Assembly: GCF_001556045.1 (NCBI RefSeq)
Contig: NZ_LSIC01000153.1
Location: forward strand, 1 to 57,025
Direction: 5' to 3'
DNA: 57,025 nucleotides
Origin: Bradyrhizobium sp. CCH5-F6
GTDB taxonomy: Bacteria; Pseudomonadota; Alphaproteobacteria; Rhizobiales; Xanthobacteraceae
The notes beneath the pieces were generated by a model that worked only from the letters and a program-made list of their open reading frames with translations, ran no database searches and was not told the DNA's origin. Every line of letters begins with the position of its first letter. Within the stretch, counting starts at the first letter, position 1. Position numbers and translations under genes: made by a program. Below, one piece after another: positions 17,497 through 26,022 of this stretch.

Positions 17497-18681
17497 TCAC
17501 ATTGCCGCCTTGAGGGCAGCGAAGCCGCGATCGAGATCGGCCTTGAGATCGTCGACGCTCTCCAGCCCGATGTGGAGGCGCAGCGTCGGGCCGCCCGGCG
17601 CCCACTTGGTCGCGGTACGATAGGCATCGCAGTCGAACGGAATCGCAAGGCTCTCGAAGCCGCCCCAGGAGAAGCCCATGCCGAACAGCTTGAGCGTATC
17701 GAGCATGGTGTCGACCGCTTTCTGCGGCGCCGGCTTCAGCACGATGCTGAAAAGGCCTGACGCACCGGTGAAGTCGCGCTTCCAGATCGCATGGCCGGGA
17801 TCGGTTTCGAGTCCGGGATGCAGCACGCGCGCGACCTCGGGCCGGTCGGCCAGCCAGCGCGCCATGTCGAGCCCGGAGCGATGATGCTGCGCCAGCCGCA
17901 CCGACAGCGTGCGTAATCCGCGCAGTGCCAGAAAGACGTCGTCGGGGCCCGCGCAGACGCCGAGCAGGCGGATGCCTTCGGCGATCTGCGGCCAGGCCTT
18001 GGCGTTGGCCGAGATGGTGCCGAACATGATGTCGGAATGGCCGCCGATATATTTGGTGGCCGCCTGCATGCTGATGTCGACGCCCTGCTCGAGCGAGCGG
18101 TGATAGAGCGGGGTCGCCCAGGTGTTGTCGTCGATGACGAGCGCGCCGCGGGCATGCGCGACCTCGGCGATGGCGCGGATATCGGGCATCTCGAACGACT
18201 GCGAGCCCGGCGCCTCGACCAGCACCGCGCGCGTGTTGGGCTTGAACAGCTTGTCGATGCCAGCGCCGATCAGCGGATCGAAATAGCTGGTCTCGACGCC
18301 GTAGCGGGCGAGCATCCCGTTGCAGAAATTGCGCGAGGGCCGATAGACGTTGTCGACGACCAGGATGTGGTCGCCCGCCTTCAGCACCGAGAGCAGCGTG
18401 GTGGAGATCGCCGACAGCCCGGACGGAACGATGCCGACGCCGGCGCATTGTGGACCCTCCAGCGCCATCAGCGTGTCCTGGAACGCCCTTGTCGTCGGGC
18501 TGCCATGGCGGCCATAGGTGAACTCGCCGCGATGGGCGTGCAGGTCCTCGGCGGTGGGATAGAGCACGGTCGAGCCGTGGAACACCGGCGGATTGACGAA
18601 CCCCTTCTGCGCCTTGGTGTCGCGGCCGGAGGTGACCAGCCGGGTCTCGGCGTGCTGCTCTTGGGGGTGCGAGGAATCCAT
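17497..18681 (-). CDS. metC: Cystathionine beta-lyase
   Basis: A 394-residue PLP enzyme of the Cys/Met metabolism family that cleaves cystathionine to homocysteine, pyruvate and ammonia. The PLP lysine is in MQAATKYIGGHSDIMFG, and the substrate/PLP-binding tyrosine and arginine are in the YGRHGSPTTRAFQ block. The C-terminal WGGFESLAIPF motif favours beta-lyase over cystathionine gamma-synthase. The start is supported by GAAGG upstream. It is convergent with the LABN gene (43-bp gap) and divergent from aapJ. A good sigma-70-like promoter lies about 70 bases upstream. Confusion with another family member is possible but less likely. Confidence 0.88.
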   Translation of the reverse strand: MDSSHPQEQHAETRLVTSGRDTKAQKGFVNPPVFHGSTVLYPTAEDLHAHRGEFTYGRHGSPTTRAFQDTLMALEGPQCAGVGIVPSGLSAISTTLLSVLKAGDHILVVDNVYRPSRNFCNGMLARYGVETSYFDPLIGAGIDKLFKPNTRAVLVEAPGSQSFEMPDIRAIAEVAHARGALVIDDNTWATPLYHRSLEQGVDISMQAATKYIGGHSDIMFGTISANAKAWPQIAEGIRLLGVCAGPDDVFLALRGLRTLSVRLAQHHRSGLDMARWLADRPEVARVLHPGLETDPGHAIWKRDFTGASGLFSIVLKPAPQKAVDTMLDTLKLFGMGFSWGGFESLAIPFDCDAYRTATKWAPGGPTLRLHIGLESVDDLKADLDRGFAALKAAM

Positions 18682-19055
18682 GCGCCTGCCTTCAAAATCG
18701 CGTTTCCACCGGCGTGTCGCGCCCGTGGGTCGGCCGAAAGGCCGTGGTCGTTAATAACAGAACACAGAAGAGTCCCGTCAACCCCTTGACCCGGCAGGCC
18801 AGTCGTTCTGTGATGTGGCGCTATTCAGTCGCCGCATGTTGAGGGGCCTGCCGCGACCTTCGATCCATCGTCTGACCGGACGAGGTGCACAGCCAACATG
18901 GCGGGCGCCGTTCGGCAGGGATTAAGGTATGGCCTCCCGGCATCGGCGAGTGTTCGGCAAGTTTTTCCAGCATGACTCTTGCAAGGCTCAGCCTGGCGGA
19001 GATGATCCTGTGCACCGTTCCTGACCTTGAGACGACCTTGAAAGGCCCGAAGCCC
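18682..19055. other. Divergent metC-aapJ intergenic region
   Basis: This 374-bp spacer holds the metC promoter (separate entry) and presumably the aap promoter, for which I find no clear -35/-10 or sigma-54 pair. I looked for a SAM-II-like leader in front of metC and did not see its conserved pseudoknot sequences. The frame of aapJ is open back into this region but without a signal sequence. Confidence 0.4.
18752..18781 (-). promoter_or_regulatory. Putative sigma-70-type promoter of metC
   Basis: On the minus strand, TTGACG (18776-18781) is followed after 18 bases by TTATTA (18752-18757), a good match to housekeeping -35 and -10 hexamers. The predicted transcript begins about 60 bases before the metC ATG. 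Experimental support is lacking. Confidence 0.5.
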
Positions 19056-20072
19056 ATGAAACGCGTAACCCTGGCTCTCACTCTTGCTCTCACCGCCGGC
19101 CTCTCTGCCCAAGCCGCCGATGCGCAGACGCTCAAGACCGTCAAGGACCGCGGCATGCTGTCCTGCGGCGTCAGCCAAGGCTTGCCCGGCTTCTCCTCGC
19201 CGGACGACAAGGGCAACTGGACCGGCATCGACGTCGATGTCTGCCGCGCCATCGCGGGGGCGATCTTCAACGATCCGACCAAGGTCAAGTACGTGCCGCT
19301 GTCGGCCAAGGACCGCTTCACCGCGCTGCAATCGGGCGAGATCGACGTGCTGTCGCGCAACACGACCTGGACCATCTCGCGCGACACCTCGCTCGGCGCC
19401 AACTTCACCGGCGTGACCTATTATGACGGGCAGGGCTTCATGGTGAAGAAGTCGCTCAAGGTGAATTCGGCGCTCGAGCTCAACAGCGCCTCGGTCTGCG
19501 TGCAGACCGGCACCACCACCGAGCAGAATCTCGCCGACTACTTCAAGGCCAACAACATGAAGTACGAGGTGATAGCGTTCGCCACCAACGACGAAACCGT
19601 CAAGGCCTATGAGGCCGGTCGCTGCGACGTCTTCACCACCGACCAGTCTGGCCTGTACGCCAATCGCCTGAAGCTCGCCAATCCCAACGACCACATGGTG
19701 CTCCCCGAGATCATCTCGAAGGAACCGCTCGGCCCGATGGTGCGTCACGGCGACGACCAGTGGTTCGACATCGTGAAATGGACGCTTTTCGCGATGATCA
19801 CTGCCGAAGAGCTCGGCGTAACCTCGAAGAACGTCGACGAGAAGGCGAAACTGGAAAATCCGGAGCTCAAGCGCGTGCTCGGCAGCGACGGCAATTTCGG
19901 CGAACAGCTCGGCCTGACCAAGGATTGGGTGGTGCGGATCGTGAAGACGGTCGGCAATTACGGCGAAGTGTTCGATCGCAACGTCGGCGCGGGCTCGCCG
20001 CTCGCCATCAATCGCGGTATCAACAATCTCTGGAACAAGGGCGGTCTTCAGTACGCGCCTCCCATCCGCTGA
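19056..20072 (+). CDS. aapJ: General L-amino-acid ABC transporter, periplasmic binding protein
   Basis: A 338-residue secreted solute-binding protein. The ATG at 19056 follows AAAGG and starts a clear signal peptide (MKRVTLALTLALTAGLSAQA, cleaved near ADA-QT). The mature part has the SBP_bac_3 fold with CGVSQGLPGFSSPDDKGNW, FTALQSGEIDVLSRNTTWT and TSLGANFTGVTYYDGQGFM, characteristic of AapJ/BztA. It delivers a broad range of L-amino acids to the AapQM-P complex encoded next. The four genes form an operon with gaps of at most 25 bases. In rhizobia, Aap transport matters for nodule function. Confidence 0.95.
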   Translation: MKRVTLALTLALTAGLSAQAADAQTLKTVKDRGMLSCGVSQGLPGFSSPDDKGNWTGIDVDVCRAIAGAIFNDPTKVKYVPLSAKDRFTALQSGEIDVLSRNTTWTISRDTSLGANFTGVTYYDGQGFMVKKSLKVNSALELNSASVCVQTGTTTEQNLADYFKANNMKYEVIAFATNDETVKAYEAGRCDVFTTDQSGLYANRLKLANPNDHMVLPEIISKEPLGPMVRHGDDQWFDIVKWTLFAMITAEELGVTSKNVDEKAKLENPELKRVLGSDGNFGEQLGLTKDWVVRIVKTVGNYGEVFDRNVGAGSPLAINRGINNLWNKGGLQYAPPIR

Positions 20073-20097
20073 TCCTCCCTGGTCGGCTGGCGGCGGC

Positions 20098-21303
20098 ATG
20101 AGCACCGAGGCCCGAAAACCGCCGCTCCAGATCGCGCTGAAGATCCGGCGCATTCTGGGCGGCAAGGCAGGCTGGAACGGCGTTGCCGTCCAGTTTGCTT
20201 TCGCGGCGGTCCTGGGCTGGATCGGCTATGAGATCGTCTCCAATGCTCGGGCCAACCTGGAAAACCAGCACATCGCAGCCGGCTTCGGCTTCCTCCGGAA
20301 CAACGCCGGGTTCGACGTCAACCAGACCCTGATCCCCTATACCGGCTCGGACACGTTCCTGCGCGTGTTCTTCGTCGGGCTTCTGAACACGCTCGTGGTC
20401 TCGGTGGTGGGCATCGTCTTCGCCACCGTGATCGGCTTCATCGTCGCGCTGTGCCGGCTGTCGCCCAACTGGCTGTTGTCGCGCGTCGGCGAGATCTATG
20501 TCGAGGTCATCCGCAACCTGCCGCTCCTGTTCCAGATCCTGTTCTGGTACCTCGCGGTGCTCGCGGCCTTGCCCAATCCGCGGCAGAGCATTTCCGTGCT
20601 CGGCATTGCCTTCATCAGCAATCGCGGCCTCGTCGTTCCCAGCCCGATCGGCGAACGCGGCCTCGAGCCGTTCCTGGCGATGCTGGCGCTCGGCATCGTG
20701 GCGTCTCTGGCCCTGCGCTTCCATGCGCGGCGCGCGCTGTTCCAGGAAGGGCGCGTGATCCGGATCTGGCCCTATGTACTGGGCCTGCTGTTCGGGCTGC
20801 CAGTCGCCACCATGCTGGTGTTCGGGTTGCCCTTCACCTTCGAACTGCCGCAGCTCAAGGGCTTCAACTTCGCAGGCGGGTCGCGCCTCATCCCCGAGTT
20901 CGTCGCGCTGACCTTGGCGCTGTCGACCTATACTGCCGCCTTCATCGCCGAGATCGTGCGCGCCGGCATCCTGTCCGTGCACAAGGGGCAGATGGAAGCT
21001 GGATCCTCGCTAGGGCTCAGCCGCGGCGCCACGCTCCGCTTGATCGTCATACCGCAGGCCATGCGCGTCATCGTGCCGCCGCTGACCAACCAATATCTGA
21101 ACCTCACCAAGAACTCGTCGCTGGCGGTCGCGATCGGCTATCCCGACCTAGTGTCGGTGTTCGCCGGCACGTCGCTGAGCCAGACCGGGCAGGCGATCGA
21201 GATCATCGCCATGACGATGGGCATCTATCTCCTGATCTCGCTGCTCACCAGCGCCGTCATGAGCGTCTACGGTTGGCGCGTCAGCCGGAGCCTCGGCGCA
21301 TGA
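20098..21303 (+). CDS. aapQ: General L-amino-acid ABC transporter permease
   Basis: A 401-residue inner-membrane permease of the His/Glu/Gln type. It has the first helix after a basic N-terminus, a core helix bundle and the EAA loop that docks the ATPase ([21 protein letters not shown], shortened here to residues 283-302). The insertion between the first helices is typical of AapQ. Its stop overlaps the start of aapM by the ATGA arrangement, so the two permeases are translationally coupled, as expected for a heterodimer. Confidence 0.94.
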   Translation: MSTEARKPPLQIALKIRRILGGKAGWNGVAVQFAFAAVLGWIGYEIVSNARANLENQHIAAGFGFLRNNAGFDVNQTLIPYTGSDTFLRVFFVGLLNTLVVSVVGIVFATVIGFIVALCRLSPNWLLSRVGEIYVEVIRNLPLLFQILFWYLAVLAALPNPRQSISVLGIAFISNRGLVVPSPIGERGLEPFLAMLALGIVASLALRFHARRALFQEGRVIRIWPYVLGLLFGLPVATMLVFGLPFTFELPQLKGFNFAGGSRLIPEFVALTLALSTYTAAFIAEIVRAGILSVHKGQMEAGSSLGLSRGATLRLIVIPQAMRVIVPPLTNQYLNLTKNSSLAVAIGYPDLVSVFAGTSLSQTGQAIEIIAMTMGIYLLISLLTSAVMSVYGWRVSRSLGA

Positions 21304-22820
21304 CCGACGTCACCTCGAGCGGCTTCGTCCGCCGGGACCTGCTCGCCGAGCGTCCCGCGCCGGTCAAGACCACGGGCTTCTTCGGCCTGTTGCGCACGCG
21401 CCTGTTCAACTCGCCGACAAATATCCTGCTGACGATCCTGGGCGCCTTGCTGCTCTGGTTCACCATCGTTCCCTCCGTCAAGTTCCTGGTGGTCGATGCG
21501 GTCTGGAGCGGCAAGGACCGCACTGCCTGCCTTGCCGAGAACGCCGGCTTTGCGGTCGGCGCCTGCTGGCCCTACATACAGGCGAAACTCCCGCAGCTGA
21601 TCTACGGCTTCTATCCGGAGGCGGAGCGCTGGCGGGGCGACCTCACGATGTTGCTCGCGGTCGTCCTGCTGCTGCCGCTGCTCGTTCCGCGGTTGCCGGC
21701 GAAGAGTCTGAATGCCGGCCTGTTCTTCGTCGCCTTTCCGGTGGTCGCATTCTTCCTGCTGCACGGCGGCGGCATCAAGGGCTTCGGCCTGAGCTGGACG
21801 GCCGGCCTGCTGCAGCTGTTCGACGAGAGCATCATCGGCGCCGGGCAGGCGCTGCTCAGCCAGAGCAAGACGTCCGCCATGGCCCCGCTGCTGTGGGGCC
21901 TCGGAACCCTCATCGTGCTGGTCGGCACGGCGATCTCCTGGCTGATCTTTCCGCTGACCTGGCTGCGCGATTATGTCCAGGTGACGGGGCAGCCGGTCTG
22001 GGCCGATTTCGCCATCACGGCCGCGATTGTCAGCCTGATCGCCTTCTTTCTTGCTGGCGGCGTTCGCACCGGCGGGCGGGCTCTGGCGTCCAGCATCGCC
22101 ACCTTCATCGCCATCGCGATCGTCATCAGGCTGATGGGGCTCGACCGGGGCGGGTTGCCGGTCGTGACGACCAATCTATGGGGCGGCCTCCTGGTGACGC
22201 TGGTGGTCTCGGTCACCGGTATCGTCACCTCACTGCCGATCGGCATCGCGCTGGCGCTCGGCCGCCGCTCCACCATTCCGCTGATCCGGATATTCTCGAT
22301 CGCCTTCATCGAATTCTGGCGCGGCGTGCCGCTGATTACGGTGCTGTTCTTCGCCACCTACATGCTGCCCTTGTTCCTGCCCGGGAATTTCACCGTCGAT
22401 GGACTGGTCCGCGCGCTGATCGGCATCGCGCTTTTCACCGGCGCCTACCAGGCCGAGAACGTCCGCGGCGGGCTCGCTGCGATCCCGCGCGGGCAGAACG
22501 AGGCGGCGGCCGCCCTCGGACTGTCGTGGTGGAAGACGACCTCCCTGATCGTGCTGCCGCAGGCGCTGCGTCACGTCATTCCGAACCTCGTCAACAGCTT
22601 CATCTCGCTGTTCAAGGACACCTCGCTGGTCTCGATCGTGGCGCTGTTCGACCTCTTGGGCTCGCTTCGCGCCTCGTTCTCGGATCCGAAATGGTCGACG
22701 CCGTCGACCGCCTTCACCGGTTTCGCCTTCGCCGGGATCATCTACTTCATCTTCTGCTTTGGAATGTCGCGCTACTCGCTGTTCGTCGAGCGCCGCCTCA
22801 ACGCCCACCGCCGCAGCTGA
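21300..22820 (+). CDS. aapM: General L-amino-acid ABC transporter permease, N-terminally extended
   Basis: A 506-residue permease partner of AapQ. The C-terminal 220 residues are the standard permease core, with the EAA loop at [19 protein letters not shown] and the adjoining [10 protein letters not shown]. The N-terminal half is unusual: rhizobial AapM is about 384 residues as I recall, and here extra hydrophobic segments (for example [50 protein letters not shown] and [16 protein letters not shown]) suggest several added helices before the core. Start chosen at the ATGA overlap with aapQ; a much longer open frame upstream lies inside aapQ and is a shadow. Confidence 0.92.
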   Translation: MTDVTSSGFVRRDLLAERPAPVKTTGFFGLLRTRLFNSPTNILLTILGALLLWFTIVPSVKFLVVDAVWSGKDRTACLAENAGFAVGACWPYIQAKLPQLIYGFYPEAERWRGDLTMLLAVVLLLPLLVPRLPAKSLNAGLFFVAFPVVAFFLLHGGGIKGFGLSWTAGLLQLFDESIIGAGQALLSQSKTSAMAPLLWGLGTLIVLVGTAISWLIFPLTWLRDYVQVTGQPVWADFAITAAIVSLIAFFLAGGVRTGGRALASSIATFIAIAIVIRLMGLDRGGLPVVTTNLWGGLLVTLVVSVTGIVTSLPIGIALALGRRSTIPLIRIFSIAFIEFWRGVPLITVLFFATYMLPLFLPGNFTVDGLVRALIGIALFTGAYQAENVRGGLAAIPRGQNEAAAALGLSWWKTTSLIVLPQALRHVIPNLVNSFISLFKDTSLVSIVALFDLLGSLRASFSDPKWSTPSTAFTGFAFAGIIYFIFCFGMSRYSLFVERRLNAHRRS

Positions 22821-22831
22821 TCGAGGCCACC

Positions 22832-23569
22832 ATGTCCGATCCCATCGTCAAGATTTCCGGCCTGAACAAATGGTACGGCGAATTCCACGTCCTGCGGGAC
22901 ATCGACCTGGCGGTCGAAAAGGGGGAGCGCATCGTGATCTGCGGGCCCTCGGGCTCGGGCAAGTCGACCTTGATCCGCTGCATCAATGCGCTGGAGGAAT
23001 TCCAGGAGGGCGAGATCGTCGTCGACGGCATCGAGCTCGGTCCCAACCTCAAGCACGTCGATGCCGTGCGCCGCGAGGTCGGCATGGTGTTCCAGAGCTT
23101 CAATCTGTTCCCGCACCTGACCGTGCTCGACAATTGCACGCTGGCGCCGATCTGGGTCCGCAACATCCCCAAGAAGGATGCCGAGGCGACCGCGATGAAG
23201 TTCCTGGAGCGGGTCAAGATCCCGCACCAGGCCAACAAGTTTCCGGGGCAGATGTCCGGCGGCCAGCAACAACGCGTCGCGATCGCCCGCGCCCTGACCA
23301 TGAACCCGAAGGTGATGCTGTTCGATGAACCGACCTCGGCGCTCGACCCCGAGATGGTCAAGGAGGTGCTCGACACCATGGTCGATCTCGCCGAGGAGGG
23401 CATGACCATGCTGGTCGTGACCCATGAAATGGGCTTTGCCCGCGAGGTCGCCAACCGCGTCGTGTTCATGGACGCGGGCCAGATCATCGAGGCCAACACC
23501 CCGAACGAGTTCTTCGCCAGTCCCCGGCATGCCCGCACGAAGCTGTTCCTGAGCCAGATTCTGCGCTGA
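22832..23569 (+). CDS. aapP: General L-amino-acid ABC transporter ATPase
   Basis: A 245-residue ABC ATPase that powers AapQM. Walker A is GPSGSGKST (residues 38-46), the Q loop is in [10 protein letters not shown], the signature is MSGGQQQR, Walker B is [12 protein letters not shown] and the switch His is in VVTHEMGFA. All catalytic residues are intact. The start ATG lies 11 bases after the aapM stop. Length and motifs match polar amino acid ATPases. Confidence 0.95.
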   Translation: MSDPIVKISGLNKWYGEFHVLRDIDLAVEKGERIVICGPSGSGKSTLIRCINALEEFQEGEIVVDGIELGPNLKHVDAVRREVGMVFQSFNLFPHLTVLDNCTLAPIWVRNIPKKDAEATAMKFLERVKIPHQANKFPGQMSGGQQQRVAIARALTMNPKVMLFDEPTSALDPEMVKEVLDTMVDLAEEGMTMLVVTHEMGFAREVANRVVFMDAGQIIEANTPNEFFASPRHARTKLFLSQILR

Positions 23570-23625
23570 GCCCCTGCAATCCGGTGGCCACGCCGGTCCG
23601 ACCGACACGCAAGCCTGGCACCATC

Positions 23626-23640
23626 CGAATCGGCTCGTCT
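23626..23640 (+). promoter_or_regulatory. Conserved upstream box of GT41 copy 1
   Basis: CGAATCGGCTCGTCT begins 44 bases before the UUG start. Closely matching boxes occur at the same distance before the second and third copies, so it is a candidate promoter or regulator site. Confidence 0.45.
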
Positions 23641-23669
23641 CTTTCCGGACCATCCTCCGGAGAGAGATC

Positions 23670-25904
23670 TTGCAGAGCAGTGCCGGCGCGCGCGCATACC
23701 AGAACGCCCGACTGGAAAAGAAGCTGAAGAAGCAGGCGGACGCCGTCATGGCCTTCGCGATCGAGGCCCTCGGGCAGGGCAGACTTGCCGAGGCCGAGAC
23801 ACTCTGCCGCGAGATCTTGAAGGAGGTCCCGGACCATTTCCACGCCACGCACCTGCTCGGTCTGCGCGCGTTCGATGGCGGGCGGCTCGATGAGGCGGAG
23901 TTCCTGCTCGAGCGCGCGACCACGCTCGATCCGCGTTCGCCGGATGCGCATGGCAATCTCGGGGCTGTATATTTCGCGCTCGAGAAGTTCGAGGACGCCC
24001 GCGCATGCCAGGAGAAGGCCATCGCGCTGAAGCCGGATTGTCCGATCACGCTGACCAATCTCGGCAATACGCTGCTGCATATCGGTCTCGGCGAAGAGGC
24101 GATCAGGCTGCATGAGCGCGCAATCAGGCTGCGGCCGGACTATGCCGATGCATTTTGCAACCGCGGCATGGCGGAACTGACGACCAGACAGTTCGAGCGC
24201 GCCAGAGAGAGCTTCGACCGCGCCCTGTCGTTGCAGCCATGTCACGCCGAAGGGATCGCCGGAAAGGGTCTGGTGAGCCTCGAGCTGCGGCACTTCGAGG
24301 AGGCGGCGGTGGCCTTCGATGCAGCGCTGGCCATCAAGCCAGGGTCACCCAGGATTCTACTGCAGCGCGGCCGGCTCAATTTGAGTCGGTCCCGGCTGGA
24401 GCAGGCGGCCGCGGACCTCGATGCGGTGCTGGCGCAATCGCCACGGCTCGAGCTTGCGCTGTGCTGGAGGGCGCAGATCGACGTTCTCGTGGGGAACACG
24501 GCGCGGGCGATGGCGGGCGTCAGGGCGCTGCTCGAGGTCAATCCGCGGTCGGAGATGGGATTGGCACTTCTGGCGGCTTGCCATGTGAACCAGGGAGACA
24601 TTGCGACGGCGCTGGCGCATCTCGACGCGGCGCTGGAGATCGCGCCGGATTTTCCGGAGGCGATTGGATACAAGATTTTCGTGCTGGATTATCTGCCGGA
24701 GGCCGATTTCGTGGCGCAGCAGGCGGCACGAAAATACTGGTGGGATGCGATCGGCGCCAAGCTTCCGCGCAGGACGCTGGCACCGCGCGAGCTCGATCCG
24801 GACAGGCGGATCGTGATCGGCTATGTCGCGTCCGAATTCAGGCGCCACTCGGCCGCGTATTCGCTGTTGCCGGTGCTGCGCCATCATGATCACGCCGGGT
24901 TCAAGATCGTCTGCTATTCCTGCTGGCCTCTGCAGGACGAGATGACCGAACACTTCAAGCCTCTCGCGGACGTCTGGGTCGATGCCGCGCAGCTTTCGGA
25001 CGACGAGCTGGCTGATCGTATCCAGGCCGATGGGATCGATATCCTGATCGACGTATCAGGGCATACGACCGGCAGCAGGCTCCATGTCTTCGCCCGCAAG
25101 CCGGCGCCCATCCAGGTCACGGGCTTCGGGCATGCCACGGGCACCGGCCTTCGGACCATGGACTACGTGCTGGCGGATCCCATCTTCATTCCGCAATCGG
25201 CGCGTCATCTGCTGGCCGAGAAAGTCCATGATCTGCCGTGCCTGATCACGATCGATCCCATCCTGGATGTGCCCCCGTCGGAGCTTCCCATGCTCCGCAA
25301 CGGCTATGTGACCTTCGGCGTGTTCAACCGCATCTTCAAGATCTCGGACGAGGCGATCCGGGTGTGGTCGAAGGTGATGCGGGCGGTGACAGGATCGAAG
25401 ATCATCATCAAGAACGGACTGCTGGACGATCCCATGCTGCGCGATCGCCTGATTGCGCGGTTCGTGGAGCAGGGGATCGCCGAAGACAACGTCGTCTGCA
25501 TGGGCTCGACCCCGCGCCAGGAGCATTTGCGGGCCTTTGCGAAGGTCGACATTTCGCTGGATACCTTCCCGCAGAACGGCGGCATCAGCACCTGGGAATC
25601 GCTCTATGCCGGCGTTCCCGTCGTCGCCAAGCTCGGCAACGGCGCCTCGTCGCGCGCTGGCGGGTCGATCGTCGCGGCCGTCGGTCTTGGCGACTGGGTC
25701 GCCGAGGACGATGAAGGCTACGCCGCACTCGCATGCAGATATGCAGCACAACCGGCTTATCTGGCCAAGCTGCGTGCAGAAATGCCGGCCCGGATCGCAG
25801 CCTCGCCTGCCGGCAATGTCGAGATCTACACGCGCAAGGTCGAGGCGGGCTATCGCCAGTTCTGGCGCGACTATTGTGCCGCGGCCCGGAAGGCAGGGAC
25901 GTAG
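23670..25904 (+). CDS. TPR protein with GT41 (O-GlcNAc transferase / SPINDLY-type) domain, copy 1
   Basis: A 744-residue cytosolic protein with the eukaryotic OGT layout. The first about 340 residues are around nine TPR units (for example AHGNLGAVYFALEKFEDAR and ADAFCNRGMAELTTRQFER). The rest is a two-lobe GT-B fold. Family landmarks are IVIGYVASEFRRHSAA (with the active-site-region His), FARKPAPIQVTGFGHATGTG, FNRIFKISDEAI (donor-binding Lys) and LDTFPQNGGISTWESLYAG. It probably adds a sugar to Ser/Thr of unknown proteins. The start is TTG after GGAGAGAG; no in-frame ATG precedes the first TPR. First of three tandem paralogues; it follows aapP by 100 bases but has its own upstream box. Confidence 0.9.
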   Translation: MQSSAGARAYQNARLEKKLKKQADAVMAFAIEALGQGRLAEAETLCREILKEVPDHFHATHLLGLRAFDGGRLDEAEFLLERATTLDPRSPDAHGNLGAVYFALEKFEDARACQEKAIALKPDCPITLTNLGNTLLHIGLGEEAIRLHERAIRLRPDYADAFCNRGMAELTTRQFERARESFDRALSLQPCHAEGIAGKGLVSLELRHFEEAAVAFDAALAIKPGSPRILLQRGRLNLSRSRLEQAAADLDAVLAQSPRLELALCWRAQIDVLVGNTARAMAGVRALLEVNPRSEMGLALLAACHVNQGDIATALAHLDAALEIAPDFPEAIGYKIFVLDYLPEADFVAQQAARKYWWDAIGAKLPRRTLAPRELDPDRRIVIGYVASEFRRHSAAYSLLPVLRHHDHAGFKIVCYSCWPLQDEMTEHFKPLADVWVDAAQLSDDELADRIQADGIDILIDVSGHTTGSRLHVFARKPAPIQVTGFGHATGTGLRTMDYVLADPIFIPQSARHLLAEKVHDLPCLITIDPILDVPPSELPMLRNGYVTFGVFNRIFKISDEAIRVWSKVMRAVTGSKIIIKNGLLDDPMLRDRLIARFVEQGIAEDNVVCMGSTPRQEHLRAFAKVDISLDTFPQNGGISTWESLYAGVPVVAKLGNGASSRAGGSIVAAVGLGDWVAEDDEGYAALACRYAAQPAYLAKLRAEMPARIAASPAGNVEIYTRKVEAGYRQFWRDYCAAARKAGT

Positions 25905-25977
25905 CGCAGCCGGGGCCAGATCTTGCCCTGAGCACCGGGAAATCCCGGGGGCCTTGCCGCTGGAGCGGCCCTGGCGA

Positions 25978-25992
25978 CGAATCAGCTAGACT
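25978..25992 (+). promoter_or_regulatory. Conserved upstream box of GT41 copy 2
   Basis: CGAATCAGCTAGACT begins 45 bases before the UUG start and is identical to the box before copy 3. Confidence 0.45.
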
Positions 25993-26022
25993 CTCCGCGC
26001 GGCCATCCTTCGGAGAGCAACC

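Noticed and set aside
18682..18790. Possible SAM-II-type riboswitch before metC
   Set aside because: The distance and gene fit, but the conserved SAM-II loop sequences and pseudoknot pairing are not present; only a small GGCC-TTTC-GGCC hairpin and a promoter are seen.
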